Assembly: GCF_000002995.4 (NCBI RefSeq)
Contig: NW_025062479.1
Coordinates: forward strand, 13,587,721-13,651,720
Direction: 5' to 3'
Source: Brugia malayi
Lineage: Eukaryota > Nematoda > Chromadorea > Rhabditida > Onchocercidae
DNA length: 64,000 nucleotides
This document shows positions 13,807-26,500 of this stretch, piece after piece; position 1 is the stretch's first letter; every line of letters starts with the position of its first letter. A program made the position numbers and the translations under genes. The notes under the pieces were generated by a model. The model saw only the letters and a program-made list of their open reading frames with translations, was not told where the DNA came from and searched no databases.

Positions 13807-15493
13807 CTAAAAGATTCCCTGCTGAAATTGATCATAACTGTACGATGATCGATATGGCAATTGCATAGGATAAACACGAAACTGCAAATAAAACTGTAAT
13901 ATCAAAAAAAAAAAAAAAAAAAAAAAAAAACTAACTACGATTTATCTCAATTTAATTAAAAAAATATATTCCTTTTATACTTTAAAAATATGAAAAAACG
14001 GACAAGAAAATAGAGCAAATTATATATATATATATATAAAAAAAAAGCTCACAAATTTTTGAGCACCTTCTAATATTGCTTGTGCATATCGATCTGGGAG
14101 ATTTTTAATAAGCTGAAATAGAGATGGAAAAAAAAAAATTTTTTTTTCCATATAATCCTGAGTCTTTTTCAAAAAATTCACTCATAAAAATGACTTTGCT
14201 GACTGTTATGTGACAAATAGTGGCAATTTAGAATAAATTCAACTACTACTAAAAAATGCGATTTAACTATATCAGAAATAAATTATGAAAAGCTTACAGC
14301 TTTAATATGATTCAAATCAATTCGAGCTAATTTTTGATACATAATGTCCATAAGACTTGGTGAAAAAGAAGCATTCATTGCCTCAGTGATCATTTCCACT
14401 AAATTCTCATCTCTTGGCCTATAATTCTCCATACGAACTTCGTTTTCAACATAACTTTCAAGTTGACGTCGTAAATCTCGTAATTGCATCAAATTTGAGA
14501 AATGAGTAAGCATAGAAAAATTGTTTTCTGAAAAAGAAAGAAAAAAAGTTAAATTTGTGAAATGCTTCTAAGCAATACGAACAATCTTATTATATGATAA
14601 CATTTTCTCTTCTATTATTCAATTATTGAATAACAAATTTCATGTGATAATACATACCACTAAAAAAAAACATATTTTCAAAAAAAAAAAAAAATTTTTT
14701 TTTGCAATCCTTTTACGCTGAACCATAGCCACCGAATAACTCGAATAACATGAAAAAAAAAAAAAAAAATGAAATAAAATAAAAATAAAAAATTTATTTC
14801 CAAAAAAATTGTCATTCTTTCACGTTGAACAGCAGCTGTTTATCAGATTTGAATATAAAGAAAGAATAACATTTATAAAAAAGTCATACCTGTAACGTTT
14901 CTATTGATAACATAATCACTATTTGGACATATGAAACGAAGTAATTCAATAACTTCATCATATGCTTCATCTTCTATCTCAGCTCGACCATTCTGCGCTT
15001 CTCTGTAATTAATGAAAACAAAAATTGATCAAATGATGAATTTAAAGTGATTGCAAGATTCAAAATGATAGATGACCATGTAAAAACGTCCATAACAATG
15101 AGACATTTTTAAACGATCATCGCTAAATGCTTTAAAGATTAAAAAAAATTACTAAAATTTTTCAATCATTCATTGCATATTTTATATTTGTTGAATTAAC
15201 TCTGAATTTCACTTGGTTATTTTCTCAGGAAATAATTTTTTCTCAAAAATCATTTTTCACTAATTTCAGCTTTCTACTAACTAACATTATCGTTAGAGCA
15301 CATCAATATGCAACAATTATAACAAAATAATGAGTAACTTACCGAAATGTATCATCAAAGCATAGCATTTTAAAATAAGGTGATAATTCTGCTAGATAAT
15401 GAGCATTTACAAAAATACTTTTCTTCTCCACCACTAATTCAAATTGTCGCAATCTTGTTCGCTGAGAGAATGTTTCATCGAGCATTTTCAATC
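13807..15493 (-). CDS. BTB/POZ domain protein, complete five-exon gene
   Basis: Exons are 15343-15485, 14890-15002, 14298-14527, 14053-14112 and 13807-13881, and all splice phases agree (2, 1, 0, 0). They give 206 residues ending at TAG 13807-13809. The ATG at 15485 lies eight bases after an AAG acceptor (15494-15495), suggesting trans-splicing. Residues 13-48 show the BTB core: a strand RQFELVVEKKSIF, then NAHYLAELSPYFKML, then CFDDTF. Exon 2 continues with the BTB-typical AYDEVIELLRFICP. Exons 3-4 are helical and carry a charged stretch LRDLRRQLESYVENEV; the tail is aromatic and glutamine-rich (YRSSYSYDQFQQGIF). No MATH domain or kelch repeats are present. BTB proteins dimerise and often act as CUL3 ubiquitin-ligase adaptors; which role applies is not shown. 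The last exon rests on a clean TTTGCAG acceptor in the right phase. Confidence 0.8.
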
Positions 15494-17577
15494 CTTAAAC
15501 AATCTATCATTTCTTATTTGTAATTTCATCAGATTTTCTCTTTTTTAAAATAATCTTAATAAATCTTACATTTTTTCATTCATTCCTAAAAAAAAAAAAG
15601 AAAGAGAGGAGAAAAAAAGTGTCCAATTGTCCATTTTATCATTCTTTTCTCAATTTCACCTTATTTCTCTCTCCCTCTCTTTCTCCCTCTCTCTCTCGCT
15701 ATAACTATGATTACACAATTCCTTTTTTCTTTTTTTCATTTATATATATATATATACTTAGAAAAAAATTCACATTGCATTAACTCTTTCTTTCTCTCTT
15801 TTGCACTCTCTCTCTCTCTCTCCTATTTTCAACAAATTTAAGCAAAATAAATGAAACTAACTTCTTATTTCATTCTCTCTTCCTCCTCCTATATCATCAA
15901 TCAAACTTTCATCATTGCTTCTTTTAATTCTAAGATAATCAATAACAAATTTTAAATGATTCAAAAGTTTATTACACTTAAAAAAAGAGAAAAAAAAAAC
16001 AAAATCACTATGAGAAAGTGTTACACACAAAACCAACAAAACCAGTTTCACCTAAAAGAGGACCGAATGAGAGAGGGAGAAAGAGAGAGAGAAGTGATTG
16101 GAACGATATGGAGCATACTGTTTGTTAATTTTACTAATTGAACCAGGCAAATTCATTGTTGATCATTTATCTATTTTTTAATATAAGCATTTTAATTAAT
16201 CATCTTTATACATTTCCTCTAATTATTACGCAAAATATTATTCTAAGCATTGACGTATGTTACATGTGCGTTACAATTTATCTTTGAAATTTTAACTAAT
16301 ATATATATATATATTTTTTTTAATTCTGTTATAATTAAACTTTATGCAAATTAAATTTTTATCAATTCGTAGTTTTAGTAATATATTATTGAACTTTTTT
16401 ATAATGTATAATTGATTTGTCATTCCATATGATTCTTCAAAGTTTATTGCTTTTTGTTTTCATGTAACAAACCATGTTTCTTTAAATGGCTAATTGAATT
16501 AGCTTTTCTTTTTCTTTAAAGTTTATTGTTTTCGCATTTATATGGCAAATATTTGCTTAGATGATTGATTGAATAAATAGGATTTTCTTTTTTTTTTTTT
16601 TTTTTTTTCGATCTTAATACAATAAATTTAAATATCATTTCAGCTATATATGATTAATAGTTGATAGTTGGCACAATGTTATAAATTAGCAATTTAAATT
16701 CAATTCGTTTATGTAAAACTTTTAATTACATCACAAAATTTAATTTTTTTGAAATGCACACAATAATTTAGTTCGTTTTATTAAATCTAAAATTGTTGTT
16801 GTCGTTTTTTTAAAAAAAAGAAAAGAAACTTTGAAGGGATTTTTTTTTTGATTAATTAAAAATCAGTTTTCTTTTTCAAAATTCGTATTTCTTTTATTCG
16901 TTCTAACTAAATTTACAAGCTTAATTTGTCATAGTTTATTAGATCTTTTTTTTCAATTTAAGCCGAAATATAATTAATCATTTTAAAATTTAATTGATGA
17001 TTTGGGAAGTTAATTATTTATTTGCAAAGAATTTAAAGCAAAAAGCATTAAGATACAAGATAATCTAGCAATTAATCTTTTCCCTATCAAATTTTTGATT
17101 TATTCAGTAATTGAAATAAAATTATTAAACATAGAAGTATAAATAGCTAGAATCTATATCCTATTAGTATTTTAATAGAAATTGTGTATAGTTCTATTTA
17201 AAAAAAAAAAAAAAAATTGAAAAATAATTGAAATAAAGCCTATTTTAAATGATAGCCCATATTGTATATAATGTTGCTTTATTCAGAAATAAATATGCTT
17301 TCTTTTTTTAAATAAATTATTTGAAAAATATACCAAAAATACTATATAAACAGTTTATTTCTTGTAATTCTTTAAATTATATTTTAGAAACAAAAATGAA
17401 AAATGACAATAGAGCAATTTTCATTTCGGCAAATTAAAATTTTCTTTATTTTTTTCTTTTACTCATAATTATTTCATTGCATCTATTATTACTTTTAGTA
17501 GTATTTTTAGTTTTATCAAATCGTTATACACTGTTACTTATATGTTATCATTTTAATGAATTAAATTTCAATCAATT
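15494..17577. other. Intergenic spacer with CT microsatellites
   Basis: This spacer separates two minus-strand BTB genes and should include the promoter of the 13.8-15.5 kb gene. CT/TC tracts lie at about 15665-15697 and 15784-15822, short TA repeats near 15740 and 16299, and a T run at 16588-16608. I searched it for the continuation of the kelch-like exon at 17589 and saw no exon that fits. Confidence 0.5.
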
Positions 17578-17770
17578 TTAAAAAATACCGTCAACTCTGA
17601 TAGTTGACGAATCCATAGCTGCTTGAAATGCATGATGTTGAACTGAAGGTAATGAAATAATTTGCATATTCTGTTTTATCTCCGGAATGCATGTGGCATA
17701 ATTTAGAAGTGCTAATTTTGCCGTTGGTCCAAAACTAACACGTCGCGCTGTTCGTGCTAACCAATTTGTG
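17578..17770 (-). CDS. Possible kelch-like exon of the upstream BTB gene
   Basis: A GC-richer reading frame follows a good acceptor (GTTAG at 17771-17775) and starts in phase 2. Its residues include RTARRVSFGPTAKLALLNY, a cysteine-proline pair (CIPEIKQ) and LPSVQHHAFQAAMDS, then IRVDG. The pattern of hydrophobic-polar-his-ala followed by a short strand and Asp-Gly loosely recalls one kelch blade, but the double-Gly and Tyr/Trp signature is incomplete. It either ends at a donor at 17587-17588 (phase 1) or reads on to TAA at 17578-17580. It lies on the same strand downstream of the BTB-BACK exons at 23598-27490 and may be part of that gene, but the 5.8-kb gap and the phases (BTB-BACK ends phase 0, this begins phase 2) require at least one intermediate exon. 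Confidence 0.45.
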
Positions 17771-18178
17771 CTAACAACAAACAAAAAAATGTATTAATTA
17801 CTTAATACAATTATATTATAAATACTTTTTATGCTTTTATTAATTGAATTAATTAGCATAATAATAATTTTTTTTATAAAATGGAATTTTAGAGTGTTTT
17901 AATAAATAAAATAATAACTTAAGTTAGCTTACTCATTTATTTCATTTTAATGCTTTCTGTTCAGTTTGTTTTATAAAACTTGTAAGTTTTTTATTTTTTA
18001 TTTTTTGTTGTTTTAGATGAATGTTTTAATTTTTGACTTTTTGTTATAAATTAATTAATTGATAATTTAATCTAATAATTGACAATTTATATATTTCACA
18101 ATATAATTAGTTGATAATTTAATTTTTGTTAATGTCTTGAATTTATGATGTTACTTGTTATTGTAAAAAGGAAAACTG

Positions 18179-18367
18179 TTAAATATAAATATATTTCTTA
18201 AAGGTCACAAACTTGCTGGCAATTTCTTCTGTAATATTCTTGAAACGTTTCACATGCGATGAAATCAATATTAATAATAAAATTGAAATACAATTCAAAA
18301 TGTTTGGTACAACTAGCAAAATTATTGTCCATAAAGCAATTGTATTAGACGTATGCAAGCATGTCAC
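18179..18367 (-). CDS. Possible exon encoding a membrane segment
   Basis: A 62-codon frame follows an acceptor-like TTTAG (exon from 18367). It contains a hydrophobic stretch IALWTIILLVVPNILN continuing CISILLLILISS, then a basic/acidic turn HVKRFKNITEEIASKF. A donor-like GTTTGT inside the AAG of 'ASKF' would leave phase 2, which matches the exon at 17770, while reading on gives TAA at 18179. Composition is less AT-rich than the flanks. I do not recognise a family. It may be a genuine exon, a tiny standalone gene, or chance. Confidence 0.2.
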   Translation of the reverse strand: MTCLHTSNTIALWTIILLVVPNILNCISILLLILISSHVKRFKNITEEIASKFVTFKKYIYI

Positions 18368-19960
18368 CTAAATCATTAGTGTCACCAAATATGTTCTTAG
18401 TAATAATTTCTTTGAATTAATATAAGTATAGTTATGAGTATATATAAGTAAAATGAATATATGAGTATGGTTAAGTGTTAATAGTATTACGGCGCAAAAG
18501 TAAAAATAAATCTCATTTTTCGTCGGCAAATTATAATTAATCTTCAGTAACAATCATAATAATTGAAATTTTTTTGAGGCTGTCACCAAAGATGTCACCA
18601 AATAAATTCTTTGACAAGAGTTTCCTTTTTTTTTTTCGAAAATAACCTTATTTATTCTTGCAGAATAGAAAATCATTTTTTTTTTTTTTTTAAATTTGAT
18701 GATTTTTTTTAAAGAAAAGCTGAAAAATAAAAATTTCATCGATTGGTGAAAAGTTCAGTGGATGACAAAATATTGAAGAATTCGTTGTGCTAATTAGACA
18801 TTCCCGCAAAAGAGTATACTAATTAATTGTTTTCTTAATGTTAGCTGAAAACTTTAAACTTTTTTTTTTTGTTTGTTCTATTAATTTGCTAATGACACTC
18901 TTTAGTAACAGTGCAATATTCTGATTGAAATCTAAAAAATTGTGACAGTGATTAATTATTAGTAGTGACCGTTCCTTTTTTTTTTCTAAAATGTAAATTT
19001 TATTTGACGAAGGGTTACTATTGAGTTTCTCGTTTTTCTTTAATTCAGTTAATAAACGATTTGTTATGATTAAAATGATTATTTATGTTTTATCAATTGT
19101 TTTTTTACTTTCCCAATTTTCTTCGAAAATCTAGCAATTATGTAAGGAACAGTATTTTTGAAAATGTAATTGCATGAAAAGTAAAATAACTCTCAGTTAA
19201 TTTGTATATAAAAAATTTTTCATTTTCAAATGTTTTCATTTATAATTAAAAGAATTTGCTATTCATTAGCTAATTTTTTAATGCAAAAAAAAAAAAAAAT
19301 GTTATTATTGTAATTAAATTATTACTATCATAATTAAATGGAATTTATAATAATTAATATATAGTAATAGTAATTGTTATATGGTTTTTCCTAAATTTAT
19401 TGATAGAAAAATGGAAAAAACTTTATGATTTTTTGGAATTTTTGAAATTATTTTTTTTTGATTTAAAATTTAAGTATACGGTAGCATAGCAGTAATTATA
19501 TTTTCAAAATTATATTATTAATAAAAGTAGGAAATTTTGCAACAAATTTGAAAATGTTCAATTTAGTTTTTCACGAAGCTATAAATGACACAAATTTATA
19601 ACAGTCTATAATTATTAGATGAGGCTTTCTTCATTTAATTAATATTAGCTTTTGCTTTATCATTGATATTAGTTGCTATATGCTTTTAAAACATTTTTAT
19701 TAATTAGTAATTACTATTTTAAATAGTTTTTAATAAGAATAATAATTAGATAGTCTTTAATAATTACATAGAATCGATAATAATTAAATCTAATAATGTA
19801 AAATTAAATGATAAATAATGAAAAAAGCTGGTACGATACCATTATTATTATTTTTTTTTTTTTTTTGAAATCTGAATTTAAGTTTGAGAATTTGCCCACT
19901 AAAGTCAACTTAATGATGGTATGACATTAATTCCTTGTCATTCATTTGATGGTATATGAG

Positions 19961-20047
19961 GCTAATTTCACGTTCAAATAACGTCACATATGTTAAACAC
20001 TGACAGTAGCGTAACGTTAGTTTCACGTTTAAATATAACGTCATATG
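19961..20047. repeat. Two-copy direct repeat with CACGTT and ACGTCA motifs
   Basis: A unit of about 31 bases reading CTAATTTCACGTTCAAATAA then CGTCACATATG occurs at 19961-19991 and again, slightly changed, at 20016-20047. Each copy carries TTCACGTT and AACGTCA, the latter a half cAMP-response-element motif. It lies more than 2 kb from any confident exon. Confidence 0.55.
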
Positions 20048-21496
20048 CAGATTTCAAAAAGGACAAGTGCCATATTAATCATAAAATAATTGCATTCATT
20101 CATAGCGAGCTTCATCTCATGCATAAAAATTTAATATTTAATGGATTATTTCAAAAAATTACCTACCCATGCAATATTCTATTCTATTAATTCATTTTTT
20201 TAATATTTGAAATTAAAGTGTTGTCATTTTTCAAATCATTGAAATTAAGATGTAAACAAATCAACTAAAATCATATTATATCATTAAAATGAAAGGAAAC
20301 ACTGATTAAAATATTAATAGCTTACGTTATTATTTGTCATATTAATCGACTGTAAAATTAATATAACACAAATAATCACAACCAACCGAAAACGATTACT
20401 CACATAATAATCAATGATTTTATACTACTAAAAATAATGAACCAAATAAAAAATTTGTTTACTAAATTTAATTAAATTATTATTTGAAATGAATGAATAA
20501 ATGTTAAGTATGATATGACTTGAAATTTTTATTATAATGCCCTTTTCTTGTAATATCTAATTAGTATTACATTAAATTGTTAAATTTATTTGAAATATTT
20601 GAGAGAGAATTAGCGTAAGATAGCATTGCATATGTTACACAATAATAAAATGTTAATCATTTCCTACAAATTATTTTTGTAGGAAATGCTAGTTTAGCCA
20701 CAATTTAAATTTAAATGCAGTTCAACTTTTCACTCTTTCATAAAATTAAACAAATGAAATAATGCATAAAATTGAATGACACGTATTTGATAGTATTTAT
20801 TGCTTATTAAGTGATTATATAAATTTTGCTGATAATATTAAATTAAATTATTGTATTAAAATGGATGAATAGGAATAAATTAAGATAGAGTTCTCATATT
20901 GCTATTTTTATTATTTTTAAAATAATTAAATTTATATTTAAAATATTTTCTGTTGTTATGGTTATCAATCAAACACAAATTATTAGCAATTATTTTAGCA
21001 AAAAATAATGTTCCTAAATAAATATATCTCAGCTAATAATAAATAATATTACTTGAGATGATTGAATTTATTAAGAAAGGAAAAGAGGAAAGAAAGGAAA
21101 TTTCTAAGTTGAGAAAAAAGTAAAAAAAAAACCCAAAACAACTTAATTTTGTCGTATTTTTATTGTAAAACGAACTTTTAACAGCTGTTGAAAGCATTTT
21201 TTTTTCTCGTTTACTTCAATTGATTTATTGAATTATTGCTTGTAAATTCAATTTATCTAATCATTCTTTTTCAAAATATTTTTCAATTTAAATGTTAGAT
21301 GTAAAAAAAATGATTTTTGCATGCAGCATAATTAATAAAACTTAATGAATGAAATGAAAAAATTATTGAAATATTCAGAATAAAAATTTCAAAATAATGC
21401 TATTCACTTTGTTCTAAACATTTCTTAAGATGAATGATTTTTTACTTCATTTTGTGGAAAGCAGTTTTCATTTTTTATCTCATTTCTCTTTATCTC

Positions 21497-21655
21497 CTTA
21501 TACGTGTGTGCGCTTAAAATTAGTAAATTAATAGACGTATTTTCATGCATCCGCATACGTAAAAGTTAGAAAATTAATAGACGTGTGCTGTATGCGTGTG
21601 TATGGGTAAAAATTGGCGAATTAATAGACATGTTTTTATGCGTGTTTATGCGCAC
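21497..21655. repeat. Diverged minisatellite, three copies of about 46 bp
   Basis: The anchor AATTAATAGAC recurs at about 21527, 21572 and 21619. Each is followed by a TG/CG-alternating block (such as TATGCGTGTGTATG) and preceded by an AAAATTAG-like block. Copies differ at many positions, so the array is old. It stands out from the background through its CpG and TG content. Confidence 0.6.
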
Positions 21656-22308
21656 GACATATACAAATCATTCAATTTGTTACATTCCATTTATTTGAAT
21701 CCAGTTTGTCATTCATTTATCATCTGAAATGTTTTTCGTTTTTTCTTTTTTTCTTCACGAAATGGTTTGATAAACTTTAAAATAAATATTTTGCCGAAAA
21801 TTTGTTTGCAAGTCATTATTTAGACATTTTGTAAGTCTTACTTAAACTTGATGTTTGATTAGTTTTTTTTTTTTTAATGTAATACTTAACCAGTTTTTTC
21901 GTTGTAAATTTTCTTACGCATAGCATTACGAAGTTTTTTAGATCGTTTTGAATTATTCTTTCCTAAGTTATGAAATTTGCAATGACGTAGTATATTTTTT
22001 TCTGATTTTTCGTTTATCTATAAATTAATCAAAATGTAGCAAAAGTATCATTAAAAAAAAATTACAGTTTTACTAAATAGATAATCAGAATGTTGCGAAA
22101 AAAATTAATTCTAAATTTAAAGAAGGTAAATTATTTCATTAAACAAATTAGTAAACTGAAAATTAGAAAATTCCTGAATTTATTATTGAAAATTTAAGAA
22201 ATCATTTAAAAAAGTGATATTGCAAATTAAAAAAGAAAAATGAATTAAAACAATTAAATTAAAAATAGGTAATACCTAACAAATTAATTTAGGAAAAATT
22301 ATGCAAAT

Positions 22309-22507
22309 TTATTGCACCTTAGATTTTTCAGATTTCGATGATTTTTCAGATTCTGATGCTAATGTTGATCCAATAGATTTCGATGATTCATCATTTTTGT
22401 TGATCAGTTTTGCATTCCGTTTTTCATCCTTTTCTTTTGGATAATTTTGCTTTTCAAAATTTCCTCTTTTCTTTAACTGTTCACTGTTTTCCTTCCGTTT
22501 ATCTGTA
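22309..22507 (-). CDS. Possible highly charged low-complexity exon
   Basis: A frame of about 65 codons, rich in Lys, Glu, Ser and Asn, reads DKRKENSEQLKKRGNFEKQ, then NYPKEKDEKRNAKL, then repeated SSKS and SEKS blocks. It ends either at a GTGCAA donor after codon AAG or at TAA 22309-22311. It sits on the minus strand downstream of the BTB-BACK exons and could be a C-terminal tail of that protein. Candidate acceptors at 22503-22504 and 22508-22509 do not match the phase 0 exit of exon 23598-23747, so membership is unproven. No domain is recognised. Confidence 0.35.
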
Positions 22508-23597
22508 CTTTGCAATTTGTATAGATCATCATTTGAAGCAAAATTAAAGTAATTAAGGTAATGAAATGAAATTAAAATGAAAAATAAAGTATAATTTTTA
22601 TTAGTTAAAAAAATTAGTTAATATAAAATAGATTTAATATGAAACTTTTTAGATATGCTTGAATTATTTTAACTGATCAGAGGAAATCGAAGATAATTCA
22701 TGAAGGAGATTTCGAAACTTCAATATGAACATTTTTTCGATACATTTGAATTATTTTAATGAATCAAAGAAGTATTGCTATTTGATTTTTTATAATTTCA
22801 ATTCAAATACTCACATCCAATCCTTATCAGCTGAGAAGATAACATATGCTATCTTATGCGTGATTTATTTGTCTTCTATTATTTTAGGATACCTATTTAT
22901 AGAAATATGCGCTATGTTTGACTAATTAATTGGAATTACTGACAAGAAAAAATTGATCGATTATCTCTTATCCATCATTTAAATTTTCAATTAATTCTTT
23001 TCTCTTTTGCATTTTTAAATGATAAAAAAATTTGGCACTATAAGAAAAAAAATTGTTCAAAGATATGTTTTTAGAAATCAAAAAAAATTTTTTATTTTTT
23101 AGCAGTTTTTACAAAATATTATACGTCATTGTGAATTCTAACTCAAACGTGATAAGCGTAATCGTAAAATCATCAAATATGCATATGTGATAAAAGAAGA
23201 TATCTAAATTCAATAAAAAGCTAGGTAAATTTATGTACTACAAGAAAAAAGTAATAATATGAAAAATTGACGAAAACATACATTGCTTAATTGATAATTT
23301 TCCTGATCTGAAAAGATCATAAATTTTAGTTTCAAATGCTAAAGTGATAGTATTTTATGAATTAAGAATTAAATTTTATTTTAAATGAGAAGAATGATGT
23401 TTAAATTGGAATGAAAAAAATCAACATTTTTAAAGTTAACTTTAAAGACTTTTTCAGAATTTTTTGCATGAAATGGAGGAATTAGTGGTTTCATGCAAAT
23501 GAAACAAATTTATCTACCATTCAAATTTTTATTTCTAATTATTTTGATAAAATATTTTGATTTTGAATTTGATAAAATTCGATGTATATTGTTTAAC

Positions 23598-26500
23598 TAA
23601 CAATGGAAGTTTATGAAGATCAATCGTTGTATCATTGGATGGCTTGGGTATACCACAGCGTACCAATCCCTTATCAATATGTTCTTTGATAGTACAGCAA
23701 CGACGACAAAATGTGCTTGTTAATGTGGTCATAATAAATGGAATCATCTGCAGTGGATGATTAATGATAAAAGCTATTAAGATTGTTATCATTTGAACAC
23801 AACTACTTTTTCATCCCTTTCCTGTTATTTATGATAAGGTATCAAGGAATATTTCTGTGCTTTTAATACTTTAAATTACACTTTCGTGTGCATCAAATGA
23901 GATAACAGTCTTAACCGATTTATGATAATAATGTGTAAAGACTGTTTATTGTTCTTTTTTCTCACATTTACTTTTGTTTATGTAGAAGTAATAAAAATTT
24001 TATCGCTATTTAGCAAATCAAATAATGAAGTATAAACATTCCAAAGATCATCGCTACATCATACTTCCAAGTCAACGTTAAAGTTCAAATTATAAAAACG
24101 AAAAAAAAAAAAAATTAATTCAAAATGAAAACAAAATTTGTACTTTTTCTCCATTTGGTAAAGTTTTCAAACGTTCTTGGATGGAATTATGATCACCGTC
24201 GCTCAAAAATGCCGAACGGATACGTGAAAAAATTAAAGCACTATTAATGAGAGGTTTTTCCTGTTGCCAAATCCATATAATTGCAGCATCTACCGCATTA
24301 ATCTCTTTTTCGACGTTTAAATCGCATCTGTCATAAAATAATTTTTTATTTAACGATAATTTAGCAGAACAACAAAAACAGTAAAAAAAAAAAAAAAGAA
24401 AAAACAAAAATAACAGCAATGAAAACAATGACAAAAATAACAACAATAGTGACGATAATAACAAGGGAAAAATAGTAACAGTAACAATAACAACAACCAA
24501 CAAAAATAAAGACAACAACAATAACAACTATAATAACAACAATGAGAAAAACAATAAGAACAAAAGTAACAATAATAGCAACAATGATAAGAGTAACAAC
24601 AAAAACAACAAAAAATTTTTGAAAGAGGTCTGATTAAATTTGTAAAATAATTCAAAAATATTTAGGCGATTAGGCGATTAAAGAATATGCAAATGAGGCC
24701 TGAGAGAACTAAAATATAAATTCACTTCTATTTTTTGTTTTTTTTTGAAAACCAAAAAATAAATACCTTCTTTTAATTTTTGCCCCGTTGTTTTGATACA
24801 TTAGAAAAGTTATGAAATTGTGAATGTCACCTTATTGTATAAACTTGCGCACAATGAATTATTAGTAAGTTAATGCTTTTGAATTTATCAAATTTATTAT
24901 TTTTCATAAAATATATAATTTGTCACATGTCACTTGTCAACATATTTCACTCATACATACTGTATTTAAGTTTAAAAATTTTTCCACCAGATTTACTGTT
25001 TATTAAAAAAATTAGCATATTTTAAAAAATTAATTTTACCGTGCGATAATATTTGCGAAAATAATTGGTGGTATATGGCCAAAAAATCTATGTTGCACAA
25101 TATCATGAAATTTTGCTGCTGCAATTTTTTCAATTTTTTGACGAACATTTAAACCACTATAAATTGAGCGTTCGCTTCCTACGATAATTAGTGCTTGGAG
25201 AAGTGAATCTGTTTTCTGTGATGCCATTTTGACAAGAATCTGAAAATGATAAATTAAAAAAGAAATGAATAAAACTGCAAATTTAATACAAACTAATCAA
25301 TTCATTATTACAGTTTAGAATTATAAAGGAAAGAAAAAAGTTTAATCAATGATAAAATAAATATAAGTCTGGCAATATATTAAATATTTTGTATATTAAT
25401 AATAATTTTATCAACAATTTATCAACAATTTAATTCTCATTAACAATATTTTCATTTTATTTTTCCCTTTATATATATACTTTTGTAAATTAATAATAAG
25501 ATAATTTTTTCTTTGAAATCATTCAAAAATTTAATTTTAAAAATTCACTTTTAATTTTCTCATTTTCAATTGAAAATTTTGCAACAATAATTAAATGAAA
25601 TATTAACATTTTTTTTTTTTGTTTTATTGATAAATCATTTCAATTTTTAGGAATTGAGGAACGTGTATAATTCAAAATGCTTGATACATTCCCATGCCAA
25701 ACAGTTATTAATTTTCACATTATCAGAATATTTTAAGTTAAATTTATTTTTCTTTTCTTTTTTTGTGATTTCCAAAGCGAAAATCTAAAAATGCTAATCA
25801 CAAATGTGAAAAAGGAAAAAAAAAACAATGTAACAAAGATAAATGAAATTTTTTTCTTCAAAAAGAACTTATCAACTTTTTCTTATCATGATAGTTATTT
25901 CACTCAAAGATAATTGCTAATAAATAGTTTATTGCATATAAATGTATCACCTTTTTGTTTACTGTGAAATCAATAAAATGATACTTAATGTAAATCGGTA
26001 ATCAAATGATTGTGTTAATATTAACTTCATTGCTGATATCTCCTTATCAATGAAAATTTAGGTTTTTAATAATAAATAGCTAAAGTGTAATTTAATATTT
26101 CTTTCATTTGTCTATAAATTTTAAAATAATTTATTGATGTTTTTTTTGCAATATTCCATTGCTAAAATTTCAATATATAGCGAAATGAAAAATATATTTC
26201 GAATTATTATATGATATAGAGATTTAAACTGTTAAGTTTAAATTACAACAAAAAAAAAAAAAAAAAAAATGAAAAGTAGTGAAATATATTTTAAAGGCCA
26301 GTATAAGAAAATTGATGAACAATAAGATATTTATTAAAAAATAATGAAATATATTTAAAAAATTTTAAAAAATTTCAAAAATCATACATTTTCGAGTTGT
26401 TTGAGTAAGCCAAGCATAAGTAATGATCGTGATAAATCGATTAGATCAGCTAATGCATAAAATGATAATGTGATATTTTTTTGATTCTCATTCTGGATGT

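Larger units (their letters stand above)
17785..22308. other. AT-rich region with few possible exons; intron or intergenic
   Basis: Apart from the membrane-like frame at 18179-18367, nothing here looks coding. It is either a large intron of the second BTB gene or intergenic. Features seen are a paired CACGTT/ACGTCA repeat at 19961-20047, a 13-bp perfect hairpin at 20658-20688 and a three-copy minisatellite at 21497-21655. Confidence 0.4.

Noticed and set aside
13605..13877. 90-codon minus-strand frame covering the BTB terminal exon
   Set aside because: It is a shadow; the true exon (13807-13881) is in another frame, supported by phase and acceptor.
22725..22925. Plus-strand frame with a hydrophobic segment (ITYAILCVIYLSSIILGYLF)
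   Set aside because: No start or splice context and no recognisable family; the hydrophobicity follows from T-rich sequence.
24350..24655. Cysteine/tyrosine-rich frame on the minus strand
   Set aside because: It is the reverse reading of an AAC/AAT repeat inside a BTB-gene intron and overlaps another repeat-derived frame.
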